Source: Planctomycetaceae bacterium
GTDB lineage: Bacteria; Planctomycetota; Planctomycetia; Planctomycetales; Planctomycetaceae
NCBI GenBank assembly: GCA_029259845.1
Contig: JAJDEI010000079.1
Coordinates: 31,713 to 95,712, forward strand
Direction of reading: 5' to 3'
Length of the DNA: 64,000 nt
The position numbers and the translations under genes are program-made. The notes beneath the pieces are model-generated. The model did no database searches. It had not been told where the DNA came from and saw only the letters and a program-made list of their open reading frames with translations. This document shows positions 25,382 to 34,919 of the stretch, in pieces. Within the stretch, counting starts at the first letter, position 1. The number at the start of each line of letters is the position of its first letter.

Positions 25382-26676
25382 GTGATCACGAAGTCCGGCG
25401 CGGAGCCGCCACGGATCAGCCATCGATACAGTTGCAACGTCTGTTGCGCCACAATGTCCCAGGTGAACCGTTGTTCGATCAACTGCCGTCCGCAACGGCC
25501 CATTCGCTGCCGCTCGTCGTCGGACAGGGCCATCAGGCGGCCCAGGCCCTCGGTTGTCGCCTCGATATCAGGTCGAATGATCGCACCCGCTCCTGCCGAT
25601 TCCACTTCCGGAAAGTTACAGCCCGGGGTAATCATCACGGGGCAACGCGCGGCCATCGCTTCCAGCACGGCCATGCTGAAGCCCTCGGAGAACGACGGCA
25701 GCGTGAAGACGTCCGCCGCCCGACGTGCCGCGCGGGCCATCTCCCCCTGAAGGTTCCCGGTGAACGTCACCCGTTCCCCGACCGCCGCCTCCGCCACGAT
25801 CGTTCGTGCCGACGCCTCGAACCCATTGTCCGGACCCGCGACGACCAAATGCCAGTCCGGGAATTCGGAGGCCAGTCGCGACCACGCCTGCAGCAGATGT
25901 TCGAGCCCTTTCTTCACATGCAGCCGCGCCATGAAAAGGACCAACCGCTTGTCGGTCAGTTCCGGATGGGCCGCCTCCAGCAGGCTCCGCTCAGCCGGCT
26001 GGTCAAGGACATCGAGGTCGACCCCATTGGGAATGACGGCGACCGGGGCGGTGATGCCATACTGCCGAATCCCCTCCATCTCAGCGCGGCTGTTCGTATG
26101 CAGGCAGTCGGCTGCCAGAAGCTCCTTCCGCTGAAACAGCGTTTCCACGAGTCGCTTTTTCCACTTGGCATGCGCCAATGCCCACGGTTCCAGAGCCCCA
26201 TGTGCCGTGATGACGACCGGCTTGCCGGCCCGCCGCGCCATCCGCGAACTGTAGGAGTTGGGCAGCATCCACAGACTGTGATTGTGGACGACGTCGTGGC
26301 CGGCGACCGCCTCACGCATGATCGGCTTGAGCGCGGGCGACCAGGAGAGCCCCCCCATCCACAGCCCCTTCGCCGACATCCAGCGGCTGGGCGGCTCGAA
26401 AACCTGGCCGATCGACGGCGCTCCCCGGCCCCAACAGTCAGCAGCGTAAACATCAACCGGAGCGCCGGCTCGTCCGAGAGCAGCCGCCGAATCTCGCATG
26501 ATCCAGGCGACGCCGTTCGCCAGCGAGTAGAGGCCGCCGACAACAAACATCGGCTTCAGTGCCGTCATTGCCGGCTCAACAAACGCGGTCGAATCAACCG
26601 ACGCCGCCGGACCAGCGGATGCGGCCGAGACGGAGCGGGATTCCGATGATTGAGAGATTGCCGTCATGGTCGACAC
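25378..26676 (-). CDS. GT4 glycosyltransferase
   Basis: A 432-residue GT-B enzyme with a 40-residue Ser/Ala-rich leader. Core features are VVGGLYSLANGVAWIMRDSA near residue 45, HNHSLWMLPNSYSSRMARRAGKP, VVITAHGALEPWALAHAKWKK (a pattern shared with PelF/WcaC-like enzymes), VAVIPNGVDLDVL, LFMARLHVKKGLEHLL and the E-x7-E region TLPSFSEGFSMAVLEAMAARCPVMIT. It overlaps the preceding GT4 gene by 13 bases and the following GT2 gene by 4. Confidence 0.9.
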   Translation of the reverse strand: MSTMTAISQSSESRSVSAASAGPAASVDSTAFVEPAMTALKPMFVVGGLYSLANGVAWIMRDSAAALGRAGAPVDVYAADCWGRGAPSIGQVFEPPSRWMSAKGLWMGGLSWSPALKPIMREAVAGHDVVHNHSLWMLPNSYSSRMARRAGKPVVITAHGALEPWALAHAKWKKRLVETLFQRKELLAADCLHTNSRAEMEGIRQYGITAPVAVIPNGVDLDVLDQPAERSLLEAAHPELTDKRLVLFMARLHVKKGLEHLLQAWSRLASEFPDWHLVVAGPDNGFEASARTIVAEAAVGERVTFTGNLQGEMARAARRAADVFTLPSFSEGFSMAVLEAMAARCPVMITPGCNFPEVESAGAGAIIRPDIEATTEGLGRLMALSDDERQRMGRCGRQLIEQRFTWDIVAQQTLQLYRWLIRGGSAPDFVIT

Positions 26677-27926
26677 GCCGCTGCGACTGCCCGATGGAAA
26701 CGCTCAGCCCCGTTCACCGGGGAGAATTGTTCGACCAGCGCCCGGGAGCGCTCGCCAAACGCGGCGCGGTCTTCCGGATGCTCGATCAAATGCGTCATCG
26801 CTGTTGCAAAGCCTTCGACATCGTCCCGCTCGAGGACGAATCCGCTCTTGCCGTGCTCGACAAGGTCGCGTGCCGCGCCGGTCTGATGCGTCGTGATGAT
26901 CGGCAGCCTCGCAGCACACGCCTCGTTGATCACGACTCCCCAACCGTCGTGCCGCGAGGGAAACACGAACACATTCGCCGCCGCAAAGATGGCCGGCAAC
27001 TCCTGTTGCGGAACGTGTCCGGCAAAGTGCACGCGGTCGCGAAGGGGACTCGGAACGGACGCTTCATACTCCGCCCGGCAGGGACCGTTTCCCAACAACA
27101 ACAGTGCGACATCAGGGCGGTCTGATACCGCCTTTTCAAAGGCGGCGATCGCGACGTCAACCCCCTTCCGCTCGTTCATCTGACCCGAAAAAAGAAAGAC
27201 CGTCCGTCCGCCGAACCCATAACGCTCCCTCACGGCAGCAACGTGGGTTGCATCGACGGCCGCATAACGATCGATGTCGCAACAATAAGGCAGCACGTCC
27301 AACGACTGTTCCGGCACGCCTTGCGAAGCGTATGCCTCCCGGGCGGCGGTGCCGATGCCGATCACCCGATGTGTCGAGCGAAGGACGGCCTGTTGGATGA
27401 AGGTGCGCACCCAGCGGACAGGCCGCGACATCAACCACCGGGGCGACCAACTCGCCTGCTGGCGACTTGCGGGTCGAGGACGCTCAAACCAGACCACCCA
27501 GACCGATCGCCGCAGCGTCAGCACCAGCGCGCACATCAGGAATGTGAGACTCGTATACAGTCCGGAAAGAACATAACAGTCGCTGCGGCCGAGAGCACAG
27601 TCCCAGACCGCTCGCGGATGAAACTGCAGTTCTTCAGGAAAGAATCGAGGCATCACACTCATCACCACGCGGCTGTGGTACCGCCGAGCGGACGCCGAGC
27701 CGGAGGGGCTTCCCGGTTGCAGGAAACGAACCTCCAACTCCACGTCACGCCGATCGGAAATCGCGGACAGGAGTTCCGATTGATACGGACTGGGGGCGTT
27801 GGTGAGCAGCCAAACTCGCACCGTTTGCTCAGTCACAGCATCGTTCAAAGGGGACTCGGTCCCGTCCACCGAGACGGCATCGGCGCGCTGATCCGGGTGT
27901 GTCAACGGGTCGCTAACGAGTCTCAT
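26664..27926 (-). CDS. GT4 glycosyltransferase
   Basis: A 420-residue GT-B enzyme. After about 35 polar residues it shows VRVWLLTNAPSPYQSELLSAI, then a hydrophobic patch (LYTSLTFLMCALVLTLRRSVWVVWF) that may hold it at the membrane. The C-terminal half has TVFLFSGQMNERKGVDVAIAAFEKAV, LLLGNGPCRAEYEA and the E-x7-E segment FVFPSRHDGWGVVINEACAARLPIITT. It overlaps the upstream polymerase-like gene by 14 bases. Donor unknown. Confidence 0.88.
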   Translation of the reverse strand: MRLVSDPLTHPDQRADAVSVDGTESPLNDAVTEQTVRVWLLTNAPSPYQSELLSAISDRRDVELEVRFLQPGSPSGSASARRYHSRVVMSVMPRFFPEELQFHPRAVWDCALGRSDCYVLSGLYTSLTFLMCALVLTLRRSVWVVWFERPRPASRQQASWSPRWLMSRPVRWVRTFIQQAVLRSTHRVIGIGTAAREAYASQGVPEQSLDVLPYCCDIDRYAAVDATHVAAVRERYGFGGRTVFLFSGQMNERKGVDVAIAAFEKAVSDRPDVALLLLGNGPCRAEYEASVPSPLRDRVHFAGHVPQQELPAIFAAANVFVFPSRHDGWGVVINEACAARLPIITTHQTGAARDLVEHGKSGFVLERDDVEGFATAMTHLIEHPEDRAAFGERSRALVEQFSPVNGAERFHRAVAAACRP

Positions 27927-29307
27927 AACTGGCAGCCACCGGTTCGCGCAGCGGAGGGTTCTCCAAAGCAGGATGGGCCCGTCGAGCGGGCATGCGTCGA
28001 TCGTTCACATTCCATCTCCAGAAGACGGTCGTCAGCACGACAACAAGAATGACACGATACAACCAGGCCCCCAGACTTTGGACAATCAGATGGACCGACA
28101 GGATCATGATCTCGAAGTAGAGCAGCGTCCACAGCCCGCCGCGGTTGACCCATCGTTTCCAGGCGGTGGAAAAGAACAGCCCCAGCAGGAAGGCAACGCC
28201 GATGCATCCCCACGAAAACTCCAGAAACAGGTCTGCCACAAACCCGCCGGCGGCTCCGCCCGCCGGTTCGAATCCCACGGTGTCTAACCATTGGCTCGTC
28301 GGAATTCCAGACTTTCCCGGATCGGTCCGCATCCAGTCGAGCCCGACATCTTCGTACTTGGTCGGCCAGATGAACCGCGGGATGGGCCGGATGATGAACG
28401 TTGCGAAATAGCGGGTCCCCCAGTAGTGGTGCATGTACTTCGCTGAAGTCAGGATCGTGGCCGATGCGACGACGTACTCGTCGCCGTAGTTGACTTCGGG
28501 AGTTGACCACAGTTGCTCGACAAATGAGGTGTCGATGTCTTCCTGCCACGGGCGAAAGAGATTCCCGCGGTTCGCCTGCAATAACAGCAGCATGCAGCCC
28601 AGTGCCACCATTCCGGCCGCCACGACGCTGAGCCGTGGACGCCGGCTGTGAATGATGCACCAGCTCCCGAACAACGAACACGCCACGAGGAACATCGGTC
28701 CGCGGCGTCCGCCCAATGTGGCCATGACGATCTGCGGCAGCAAGATCGCCACCATCAGCGCCCAGCGCCGAAACGTCATGCGGCGGCCTTGAAATGCGAA
28801 CGCCAGGATAAAAATGGCCGGATAGGACAGCATGGGCATTTCGCCGATGTATCCGCTGGGTGACATCAGTTGCGGTTTGGCCCGGGAAAACACGCGGACC
28901 CATCCGCCGGAATAGTCAACCATGTACGCGAAACCAGCGCACGAGATGACCCCCAGAACCATCGCCAGCATCGCCATCCGCTTCCGCGCCCGGGGAGTGA
29001 GCTGCTGCCGCAGAAACGTGAACCGGTTGTCCACGCGAGGTTTGCGGCACCGCCACGTGCACCCGATGCAAAATGCCGAGACAGCCAGAAAATTGATGAC
29101 ATGAACAGGGACCAACCGCTCGGGGTCCGGGAAGACCGAGACCAGAGATCCCGTGGAGACGCGCATCAAAGGCGAGTAGACGTAAACGTACAGCAGCATC
29201 GGCCCCAGAATCGTCAGGGGAAATAGAGGGTCTTTGGTCTTCATGTAGCCATAGAGCGACATCCCGACGATGACGACTCCGGTGATGAGAATCAGCGGTT
29301 CCAGCAT
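27913..29307 (-). CDS. Multi-pass membrane protein, O-antigen polymerase-like
   Basis: A 464-residue integral membrane protein with about ten hydrophobic helices, among them LEPLILITGVVIVGMSLYGYM, VINFLAVSAFCIGCTW, MAMLAMVLGVISCAGFAYMVDY and LFLEFSWGCIGVAFLLGLFF. A long polar loop around residues 255-350 (YATFIIRPIPRFIWPTKYED with GTRY before it) is characteristic of Wzy/EpsG-type and O-antigen polymerase proteins. The start is fixed by a GAGGGAGG ribosome site at 29316-29323; an upstream in-frame codon at 29337 is less likely. Role: probable polymerisation of lipid-linked repeat units. Confidence 0.78.
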   Translation of the reverse strand: MLEPLILITGVVIVGMSLYGYMKTKDPLFPLTILGPMLLYVYVYSPLMRVSTGSLVSVFPDPERLVPVHVINFLAVSAFCIGCTWRCRKPRVDNRFTFLRQQLTPRARKRMAMLAMVLGVISCAGFAYMVDYSGGWVRVFSRAKPQLMSPSGYIGEMPMLSYPAIFILAFAFQGRRMTFRRWALMVAILLPQIVMATLGGRRGPMFLVACSLFGSWCIIHSRRPRLSVVAAGMVALGCMLLLLQANRGNLFRPWQEDIDTSFVEQLWSTPEVNYGDEYVVASATILTSAKYMHHYWGTRYFATFIIRPIPRFIWPTKYEDVGLDWMRTDPGKSGIPTSQWLDTVGFEPAGGAAGGFVADLFLEFSWGCIGVAFLLGLFFSTAWKRWVNRGGLWTLLYFEIMILSVHLIVQSLGAWLYRVILVVVLTTVFWRWNVNDRRMPARRAHPALENPPLREPVAASYETR

Positions 29308-29315
29308 GTTGCCAA

Positions 29316-29323
29316 CCTCCCTC
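29316..29323 (-). promoter_or_regulatory. Strong ribosome-binding site deciding a start
   Basis: GAGGGAGG on the minus strand, eight bases before the ATG at 29307, supports the shorter start of the polymerase-like gene. Confidence 0.75.
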
Positions 29324-29359
29324 GGCGTGGCGGGCAACCGGGTCTTGTTCGCGGATGAA

Positions 29360-30580
29360 TCAAACCGACCTCCCCCCTGCTGATTGATTCACCGGAGAAT
29401 TCGCTGACGAATCCTGCTCCGTCGCAGTCCGTGCATTTGTGCGCATCGCATTCACAAGACGGTCGGCACAATGCTCCCAACGAAACGCGGCGGCCCGGCG
29501 ACGGCCCCTGACGAGATAGCGATCACGATCGGCATCCCCCTTGATCAGACAAGCCATTGTCTCTGCAAGTTGGTTGGCTGAGTTCGGATCGACGAACAGT
29601 CCGTTCTCGCCGGCGACTTCGGTTAATGCGGGAATGCGGCTGCACACCGCAATCGTCCCGGCCGCCATCGCTTCCAGGGCCGGAATTCCGAACCCTTCGT
29701 ACCGGCTGGGGAACGCGAGCGCCAAGGCATGGCTCAACAGGATCGCCTGATCCTCATCTGGGATATACCCCAGCAGCCGCAACGACGGATCCGGCTCCGT
29801 CGCAGCGGTCGCCTCGTACTCCCGTAATAGGTCTCGGTCGTGCCGACGGCCGCTGAGCAGGATCGGCACCCGGTGTCCCGCTTCCCTCAACAGGCGTCCG
29901 GCGGCCATCAGCAGGTCGCCCCCTTTGCGGCGGGTCAAACTGCCCGATGAAAAGAAGTAACCCTGAGGACGAACGTCGTACTTCTCCAGCACCTCGTGAT
30001 CCGACTCTTGCGGCTCCCGGAAATAGAGGTCCGAAACACCGTTGCCCACCACGACGATCCGGTCGGGATCAAAGTGAAAACGGTCCACCAGCCGCCCTTT
30101 CGTGAACTCGGAAACTGTTGTGACCAGATCGGCGCGGCGAATCCGCTTGAGCGACTGCGACCAACGCCATCGGCTTTGCCACGACGGCTTGTTGTTCAGC
30201 CCGTCAATCTGCGGCTCGACGGTCAGAATGTCGTGGACGTTGACCGCCAGCCGCACGTTTCGACAGGCAACCGGTTGCTCCTTCGAGCAATACAGCCAAT
30301 CGATCCCGTCCACCCACCGGTCGACGGGCAAACACCGGGCGCCGATGAACATCAGACGTGTGAGCCGGTCGCCGCCCGGCAGGCGGTGGACGACCGCCTG
30401 CCCGATGCGGTCAGCAGCGATCTCTTCGGCAACGTGGCAATCAGTTTGTGAAGCGACCAGAGACAAGTCCACATCGTCCCGTTTCCCGATGGCCCCGACC
30501 ATTTCCAATGCATGGCGTCCGACACCGGTGGAACGCCGTGTTCGGTCCCAAGGGGAAAAAAAGAAGCCGATGCGAATCAC
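29360..30580 (-). CDS. GT4 glycosyltransferase (mannosyltransferase-like)
   Basis: A 406-residue GT-B enzyme. It begins MIRIGFFFSPWDRTRRSTGVGRHALEM and shows LAVNVHDILTVEP, RADLVTTVSEFTKGRLVDRFH, IVVVGNGVSDLYF, YFFSSGSLTRRKGGDLLMAAGRLL and ALAFPSRYEGFGIPALEAMAAGTIAVCS with the E-x7-E motif. The VHDxxxxxxP and SEFTKxRL elements resemble bacterial mannosyl- and rhamnosyltransferases. Its start overlaps the stop of the upstream GT4 gene (ATGA at 30577-30580). Confidence 0.9.
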   Translation of the reverse strand: MIRIGFFFSPWDRTRRSTGVGRHALEMVGAIGKRDDVDLSLVASQTDCHVAEEIAADRIGQAVVHRLPGGDRLTRLMFIGARCLPVDRWVDGIDWLYCSKEQPVACRNVRLAVNVHDILTVEPQIDGLNNKPSWQSRWRWSQSLKRIRRADLVTTVSEFTKGRLVDRFHFDPDRIVVVGNGVSDLYFREPQESDHEVLEKYDVRPQGYFFSSGSLTRRKGGDLLMAAGRLLREAGHRVPILLSGRRHDRDLLREYEATAATEPDPSLRLLGYIPDEDQAILLSHALALAFPSRYEGFGIPALEAMAAGTIAVCSRIPALTEVAGENGLFVDPNSANQLAETMACLIKGDADRDRYLVRGRRRAAAFRWEHCADRLVNAMRTNARTATEQDSSANSPVNQSAGGRSV

Positions 30581-31719
30581 GTCCCGTCTCCCGGAGCGCG
30601 TGGAGAACTGAGCAGCGAAGCGTACACATCACAAACGTCCCGCGCAACACGCTTCAAACTGAAGGCGCCACGCACGCGTTGCTCGCCGCGCCGGCCCATC
30701 GCGATTCGCATCCCCGGGTCGTCGGCCATTCGCTGTAACGCCTTCGCCAGCGAACACGGATCGCGGGGAGGGACCAGAATTCCTTCGACGCCGTCATCGA
30801 TCACTTCCGGAGTTCCCGCGACACATGTGGCAACCACAGGCACGCGCATGGCCATCGCCTCCATGACGACCAGCGGAAGGCCCTCCGACAGCGACGGCAG
30901 CACGAAGGCGTCCAACCCCGAGTAAAATGCTCGCATGTCGTCAACTTGCCCCAGGAATTCGACCTCTTCAGCAACGCCCTTCTGACGGCAACGTTCTTCG
31001 AGATCTCCGAATGACCGCCCCGTACCCGCGATGCGGCACCGGAACGGGATCGACTGCGACTTCAACTGCCCTAATGCGTCGATGAGAAACTCCACCCCCT
31101 TCTGCGGTGCGAGCCTCGCCGCTGTACCCAGTTCGAGACGGTGATGCGTGTCCGCTTGTCCGTTCCCCGAAGGGTGAAACCGGTCAAGGTCGACGCCGTT
31201 TTGCACGACGGCCACGTCGTCCTCATCCCATCGCATGTGCCGGCAAAGATGGCTCCGCACGGAATGGGAAACGGCAATCGTACGGACGTTTTTGGGAGAA
31301 AGGTAACGTCGCGTGATCCCTCTCCGCACTCGGTGTTTCAATCGCGGCGATTCCAACCAGTCGGCGGTGACATGAATGTGCGCCACCTGTCGCAACTGGG
31401 TCTTTCGGGCCGCCAGTGCTCCGATGATATCCGCGTCCCAGCCATGCGTGTGGATCAACGCCGGCTGCGTCTCGGCAATCACGCTCGCCAGTGAGCGGCT
31501 GGTTCGCCACAAAACATCGGGGCGGCTGTATCGCCCATCGTAGCCCACCTCGTAATCAGCCCGCGCAGTGAGCGGTGATCCCGCGGTCTTTCCCAGAGCG
31601 CAAAGGCGAGGAGGGACGGACATCATCTCGGACATGCCTTTCAAAAGGTCCAGCACGACCCGCTGACCTCCCCCGTACATCGTCCCGGAGACAACATGCA
31701 GCACCAAATCTGACACCAT
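30577..31719 (-). CDS. GT4 glycosyltransferase
   Basis: A 380-residue GT-B enzyme beginning MVSDLVLHVVSGTMYGGGQRVVLDLL. The N-terminal GGGQ loop, IHTHGWDADIIGALAA, VAVVQNGVDLDRFH, GTAARLAPQKGVEFLIDALGQLKS and AFVLPSLSEGLPLVVMEAMAMRVPVVAT mark the family. The ATG at 31719 forms a TAATG overlap with the FkbM stop, which is why I reject the longer 31779 start. Confidence 0.9.
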   Translation of the reverse strand: MVSDLVLHVVSGTMYGGGQRVVLDLLKGMSEMMSVPPRLCALGKTAGSPLTARADYEVGYDGRYSRPDVLWRTSRSLASVIAETQPALIHTHGWDADIIGALAARKTQLRQVAHIHVTADWLESPRLKHRVRRGITRRYLSPKNVRTIAVSHSVRSHLCRHMRWDEDDVAVVQNGVDLDRFHPSGNGQADTHHRLELGTAARLAPQKGVEFLIDALGQLKSQSIPFRCRIAGTGRSFGDLEERCRQKGVAEEVEFLGQVDDMRAFYSGLDAFVLPSLSEGLPLVVMEAMAMRVPVVATCVAGTPEVIDDGVEGILVPPRDPCSLAKALQRMADDPGMRIAMGRRGEQRVRGAFSLKRVARDVCDVYASLLSSPRAPGDGT

Positions 31720-32549
31720 TAGTCCGCCAATGCGACAACGTGGAAAAAATCCGCCATGTCGATCGCGGCTTCCTCCCACGGCACGAACACGCGCTGACTG
31801 GCCTTCATGACCTGCGAGGCGAGGAGACGGTACCCGTTTTCTCGCAGCACCGTCAGCACACTTTGTGCGTCTTCACCGAGGTCCTTCAGGTAGGGGGGGT
31901 GCACTTCGATGTAACAATCCGGCCGATGCCGCAGCACCTCACGGGCCCCCCGCAGAGCGGCCCCTTCACTCCCATCCACATCAATGAACAGCACATCCGG
32001 CAGCCCGTGCTCCGCTGCCAACTGGTCAATCGTGATCGCCTCGACCCGGACCGTCTCCAGCACATCGCGGCCGGAGGAGACGCGACCGGATACGCTGAAC
32101 TCCAAGGTCCCTGCCGCCTCCGCAATGGCCGCATGCCGGAGCACGAGCTGCGGGCAACCGTTGAGCGCGCGATTGTTGACGGCAGCTTCATAGTCGAACG
32201 GATTGGCTTCCACCGCCACCACTTGGCCCGTCTCTCCCACGACCTTGCCCAGGACCAGCGCGACAACCCCCTGATGCGCGCCCAGATCGAACACGCGCGC
32301 CCCCGCCTTCAGCCGCCGCTCGCTCAGCAGCACGATCTCCGGATCGAGATCATGATCGCAGCCGTACCACTGCGCCCCCTTCTCGTCGACCAGTTCCAAG
32401 CTCAGCTCATGCTCACCGTACCACACGACCGTCCGCCGCTTGGCGAACCGCGCCCGCCGTCCTTTGTGCAGCGCCGTCCGCAGCTTCCGCTGCACAAACT
32501 GCGGCAGAATCGCCCGACCAATCAATTTACAGGTTTCTCGAAGAGACAT
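31719..32549 (-). CDS. FkbM-family methyltransferase
   Basis: A 276-residue SAM methyltransferase of the FkbM type. Signature elements are GARVFDLGAHQGVVALVLGKV (motif I), VVAVEANPFDYEAAVNN, AGTLEFSVSGRVSSG, TVRVEAITIDQLAAEHGLPDVLFIDVDGSEGAALRGA and PDCYIEVHPPYL. FkbM enzymes O-methylate hydroxyls on sugars or polyketides and are common in polysaccharide clusters. A GTG four codons upstream (32561) is an alternative start. It is coupled to the next GT4 gene by TAATG. Confidence 0.88.
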   Translation of the reverse strand: MSLRETCKLIGRAILPQFVQRKLRTALHKGRRARFAKRRTVVWYGEHELSLELVDEKGAQWYGCDHDLDPEIVLLSERRLKAGARVFDLGAHQGVVALVLGKVVGETGQVVAVEANPFDYEAAVNNRALNGCPQLVLRHAAIAEAAGTLEFSVSGRVSSGRDVLETVRVEAITIDQLAAEHGLPDVLFIDVDGSEGAALRGAREVLRHRPDCYIEVHPPYLKDLGEDAQSVLTVLRENGYRLLASQVMKASQRVFVPWEEAAIDMADFFHVVALAD

Positions 32550-32736
32550 GGGAGTCGTCACTTCTGTCGTGATCGTCGTGGTATCAACTTGTGTAAAAGT
32601 CGTTCAAACCGATGCGGATTCCTGCAAGTTTCCGTGATGGACGCGCACGCAAACACGCCCTACATCCACAAGGGTGATCGCTCATCCGTTTGGAAGGATG
32701 CATTCCAACGTGCCCGAACACTCCATGGCACTTCAT

Positions 32737-33666
32737 CTATCGCTGCGTCGGAGCGACCCAGTGCAAAGGTTTGGGAATCGCCCCGTCCGGTGCCGCGAGC
32801 GGCCCATGCCCTGGCAAGGACCGGTACTTCTGATATGTGGCTTTAGATACCGGGGCTCGTTCCCGACGATACTGCCAACTGGCTCCCCAACCTGACGCCA
32901 CGGCATGCAGCTTGGCCGGAAGCGTCCTCATTCCAAACCGGTACAGAACGAGCTGCAACGAATCCGCCAGCATCCGAGGTAAGGCATAAGGATGAGGGAC
33001 GTTGAGATAGTTAAACAAGACTGTGTTGCGACAGCCGTAGTAATTCACACGCTCTCGCTCACGGATAGGACTGTAAAGGTGCACGAGAGGTGGCGAATCC
33101 CCGTAGATAATGTCCCATCCATCATTCAGTAGACGGACGCTGAGGTCTCGCTCCTCAGCCTGGTGAACGAGTAACTCCCGGTAACCTCCCACGTCCAACA
33201 CGACTTGCCGACGCAAAGCGTGCGCACACCCAATGTAGTTGCGAAGTACGGTTCCGGTTGGCAATGGAGCCATTCGCCCGCTGCCTCGGTCGCTTCGCGG
33301 CTCGGTATAAGGTAGCGCGATGGCTGCTGCATTCGGGTACTCCTGAAACAACTCGACCACACGAGCCACTGTGCCGGGGTCCGTAAAATACGCGTCGTCG
33401 TCGATGGATAGTACAAACTCGCCAGTAGCATCTCGAAAGCCCTCATTGCGTCTAACAACCAATCCCTTTCGCACCTCATGCCGAATGATTCTCACCTGCG
33501 GAAACACTGACCGTACAGCTGCGGACGTATCGTCATCCGACGCATCGTCATAGACGATCACCTCTAAGGTTTCGTAAGACTGGCTTAAGCATGAACTCAA
33601 CGCGCGCAGCAAGTCGTGGCACCGGTTGCGGCTGGTGATGACAATAGTGACGATAGGACTGGCCAT
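32737..33666 (-). CDS. GT2 glycosyltransferase
   Basis: A 309-residue GT-A enzyme starting MASPIVTIVITSRNRCHDLL, with VIVYDDASDDDTS, FRDATGEFVLSIDDDAYFTD (DxD region), GCAHALRRQVVLDVGGYREL and the acceptor-site segment LVHQAEERDLSVRLLNDGWDIIYG. The family is that of rhamnosyl- and other O-antigen transferases. The C-terminal 60 residues (FGMRTLPAKLHAVASGWGASWQYRRERAP) are typical of GT2 enzymes in planctomycetes. It lies in a stretch that looks lower in G+C than most of the locus. Confidence 0.88.
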   Translation of the reverse strand: MASPIVTIVITSRNRCHDLLRALSSCLSQSYETLEVIVYDDASDDDTSAAVRSVFPQVRIIRHEVRKGLVVRRNEGFRDATGEFVLSIDDDAYFTDPGTVARVVELFQEYPNAAAIALPYTEPRSDRGSGRMAPLPTGTVLRNYIGCAHALRRQVVLDVGGYRELLVHQAEERDLSVRLLNDGWDIIYGDSPPLVHLYSPIRERERVNYYGCRNTVLFNYLNVPHPYALPRMLADSLQLVLYRFGMRTLPAKLHAVASGWGASWQYRRERAPVSKATYQKYRSLPGHGPLAAPDGAIPKPLHWVAPTQR

Positions 33667-33930
33667 CAGGGGCGGTCTGACTTGACGAGCAGAGCGTGGG
33701 GCACAACCGAAAGGTGGTGTGGCACCTTACAACCCGTGCGACCGGCGAAGTGGGCGCCACGGCTGATCGGCAGCACGATTCTTGAGCAGCGGATTGTTCC
33801 GACGAGAGAAGTGGAAGAGGGCAGGTTCATTCTGACTATAGCAGGAGGAGGGAAAGCTTCTTCTGCTGTCACGAAGCGAGGACGAAGCTGAGGGTGTGTC
33901 AGGGGCAGGCAATGTGCGGGTTGAGTGTGG

Positions 33931-33952
33931 CTGGTATTCTAAGGAATACCAG
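33931..33952. terminator. Perfect palindrome after the FkbM gene (possible terminator hairpin)
   Basis: CTGGTATTC and GAATACCAG arms with a TAAG centre, placed 14 bases beyond the stop of the minus-strand FkbM gene. No T-run follows, so factor-independent termination is uncertain. Between here and 33666 no gene is visible (about 300 bases). Confidence 0.4.
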
Positions 33953-33965
33953 GTCAGAAAGATCG

Positions 33966-34835
33966 TCACATCGGCATGCGTGCGTGCCAGTCGCACCAGA
34001 ATCCGTAAGGGGGGACAGGGCCCATGTCAAAATATTGGCGGCGCTGCCACAACAACAACTCCTCTGCTGAATTCGTATTGAGCCACGGATCACTTCCGAG
34101 ATCGTCTCCAAAAGGGCCGCTTGCTCCAAGCGGGAAATCGAAGCCGAACTTCTCTTTCAGGGCGACACGCGTCGCCCGCTTGGCGAGACTGTAATTGCTC
34201 TTGTATGGTCGCCGAAACGCCTTTCGCAATGTGGACCATGCTGTCAATGGGTGGGCATCGTAAATCGTCCTATGCCTTTGGAGAACAGCTAAGCTCGGCT
34301 GGTCGACGAGTTTGAATCCTTCGTAGCCAAGATGCGCCAACCTTCGAAGCGTCTCCAACGCTTCCTGCTCGGATGGGCGTGTGATGCCAGAGCCACATTC
34401 GGATTCAACCGAGATAAATGGGGGAAGAGCGGTGGTTCCATCTAGTGTGGAGAGGCAGATCGCATCATGTCCCTCGATATCGATCTTACAGTAGCTCGGC
34501 ACCCCAAATTCGTCGAAGAGGGATTCTAACCGTCGGGTCGGTACCTCAATGCTTCGCTCATGGCTATCGCGGCGATTGGCAATGGCGAGGTTGAGGGAAG
34601 TCCAAACAGTGTTTGTGCTGAGGTGGAGTTGAACCGCCTTGTGGTCTGTGTCCGCTACAGCGGCATGCACTAGAGTAAGGCGCCCACTGTGAATGTAACA
34701 TTGATACCTTTGGGCTGCGGCCTCAATATTGCGGGGATCTGCATCAATGGCGATGACGCGGTAGCCTTTGTGGAGATAATAGGCCGTATCTTCACACTTG
34801 TGGAACCCAACGTCGAATATCAAGTCATCGCACAT
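33966..34835 (-). CDS. FkbM-family methyltransferase
   Basis: A 289-residue protein starting MCDDLIFDVGFHKCEDTAYYLHKG (motif I), then VIAIDADPRNIEAAAQRY, VPTRRLESLFDEFGVPSYCKIDIEGHDAIC and PPFISVESECGSGIT, the FkbM hallmark. The C-terminal segment with FGFDFPLGASGPFGDDLG and YFDMGPVPPYGFWCDW is longer than in usual FkbM proteins. Its codon use is more A/T-rich than neighbours. A possible substrate is a sugar hydroxyl of the local polysaccharide. Confidence 0.86.
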   Translation of the reverse strand: MCDDLIFDVGFHKCEDTAYYLHKGYRVIAIDADPRNIEAAAQRYQCYIHSGRLTLVHAAVADTDHKAVQLHLSTNTVWTSLNLAIANRRDSHERSIEVPTRRLESLFDEFGVPSYCKIDIEGHDAICLSTLDGTTALPPFISVESECGSGITRPSEQEALETLRRLAHLGYEGFKLVDQPSLAVLQRHRTIYDAHPLTAWSTLRKAFRRPYKSNYSLAKRATRVALKEKFGFDFPLGASGPFGDDLGSDPWLNTNSAEELLLWQRRQYFDMGPVPPYGFWCDWHARMPM

Positions 34836-34919
34836 GGTGGGAGATGAAGGTTGACTTGGTGGTCAACAACGGCAGTTACCGGGAGATTGTGCCGAGATCG
34901 CATCGGCAGTGGCCGATGC

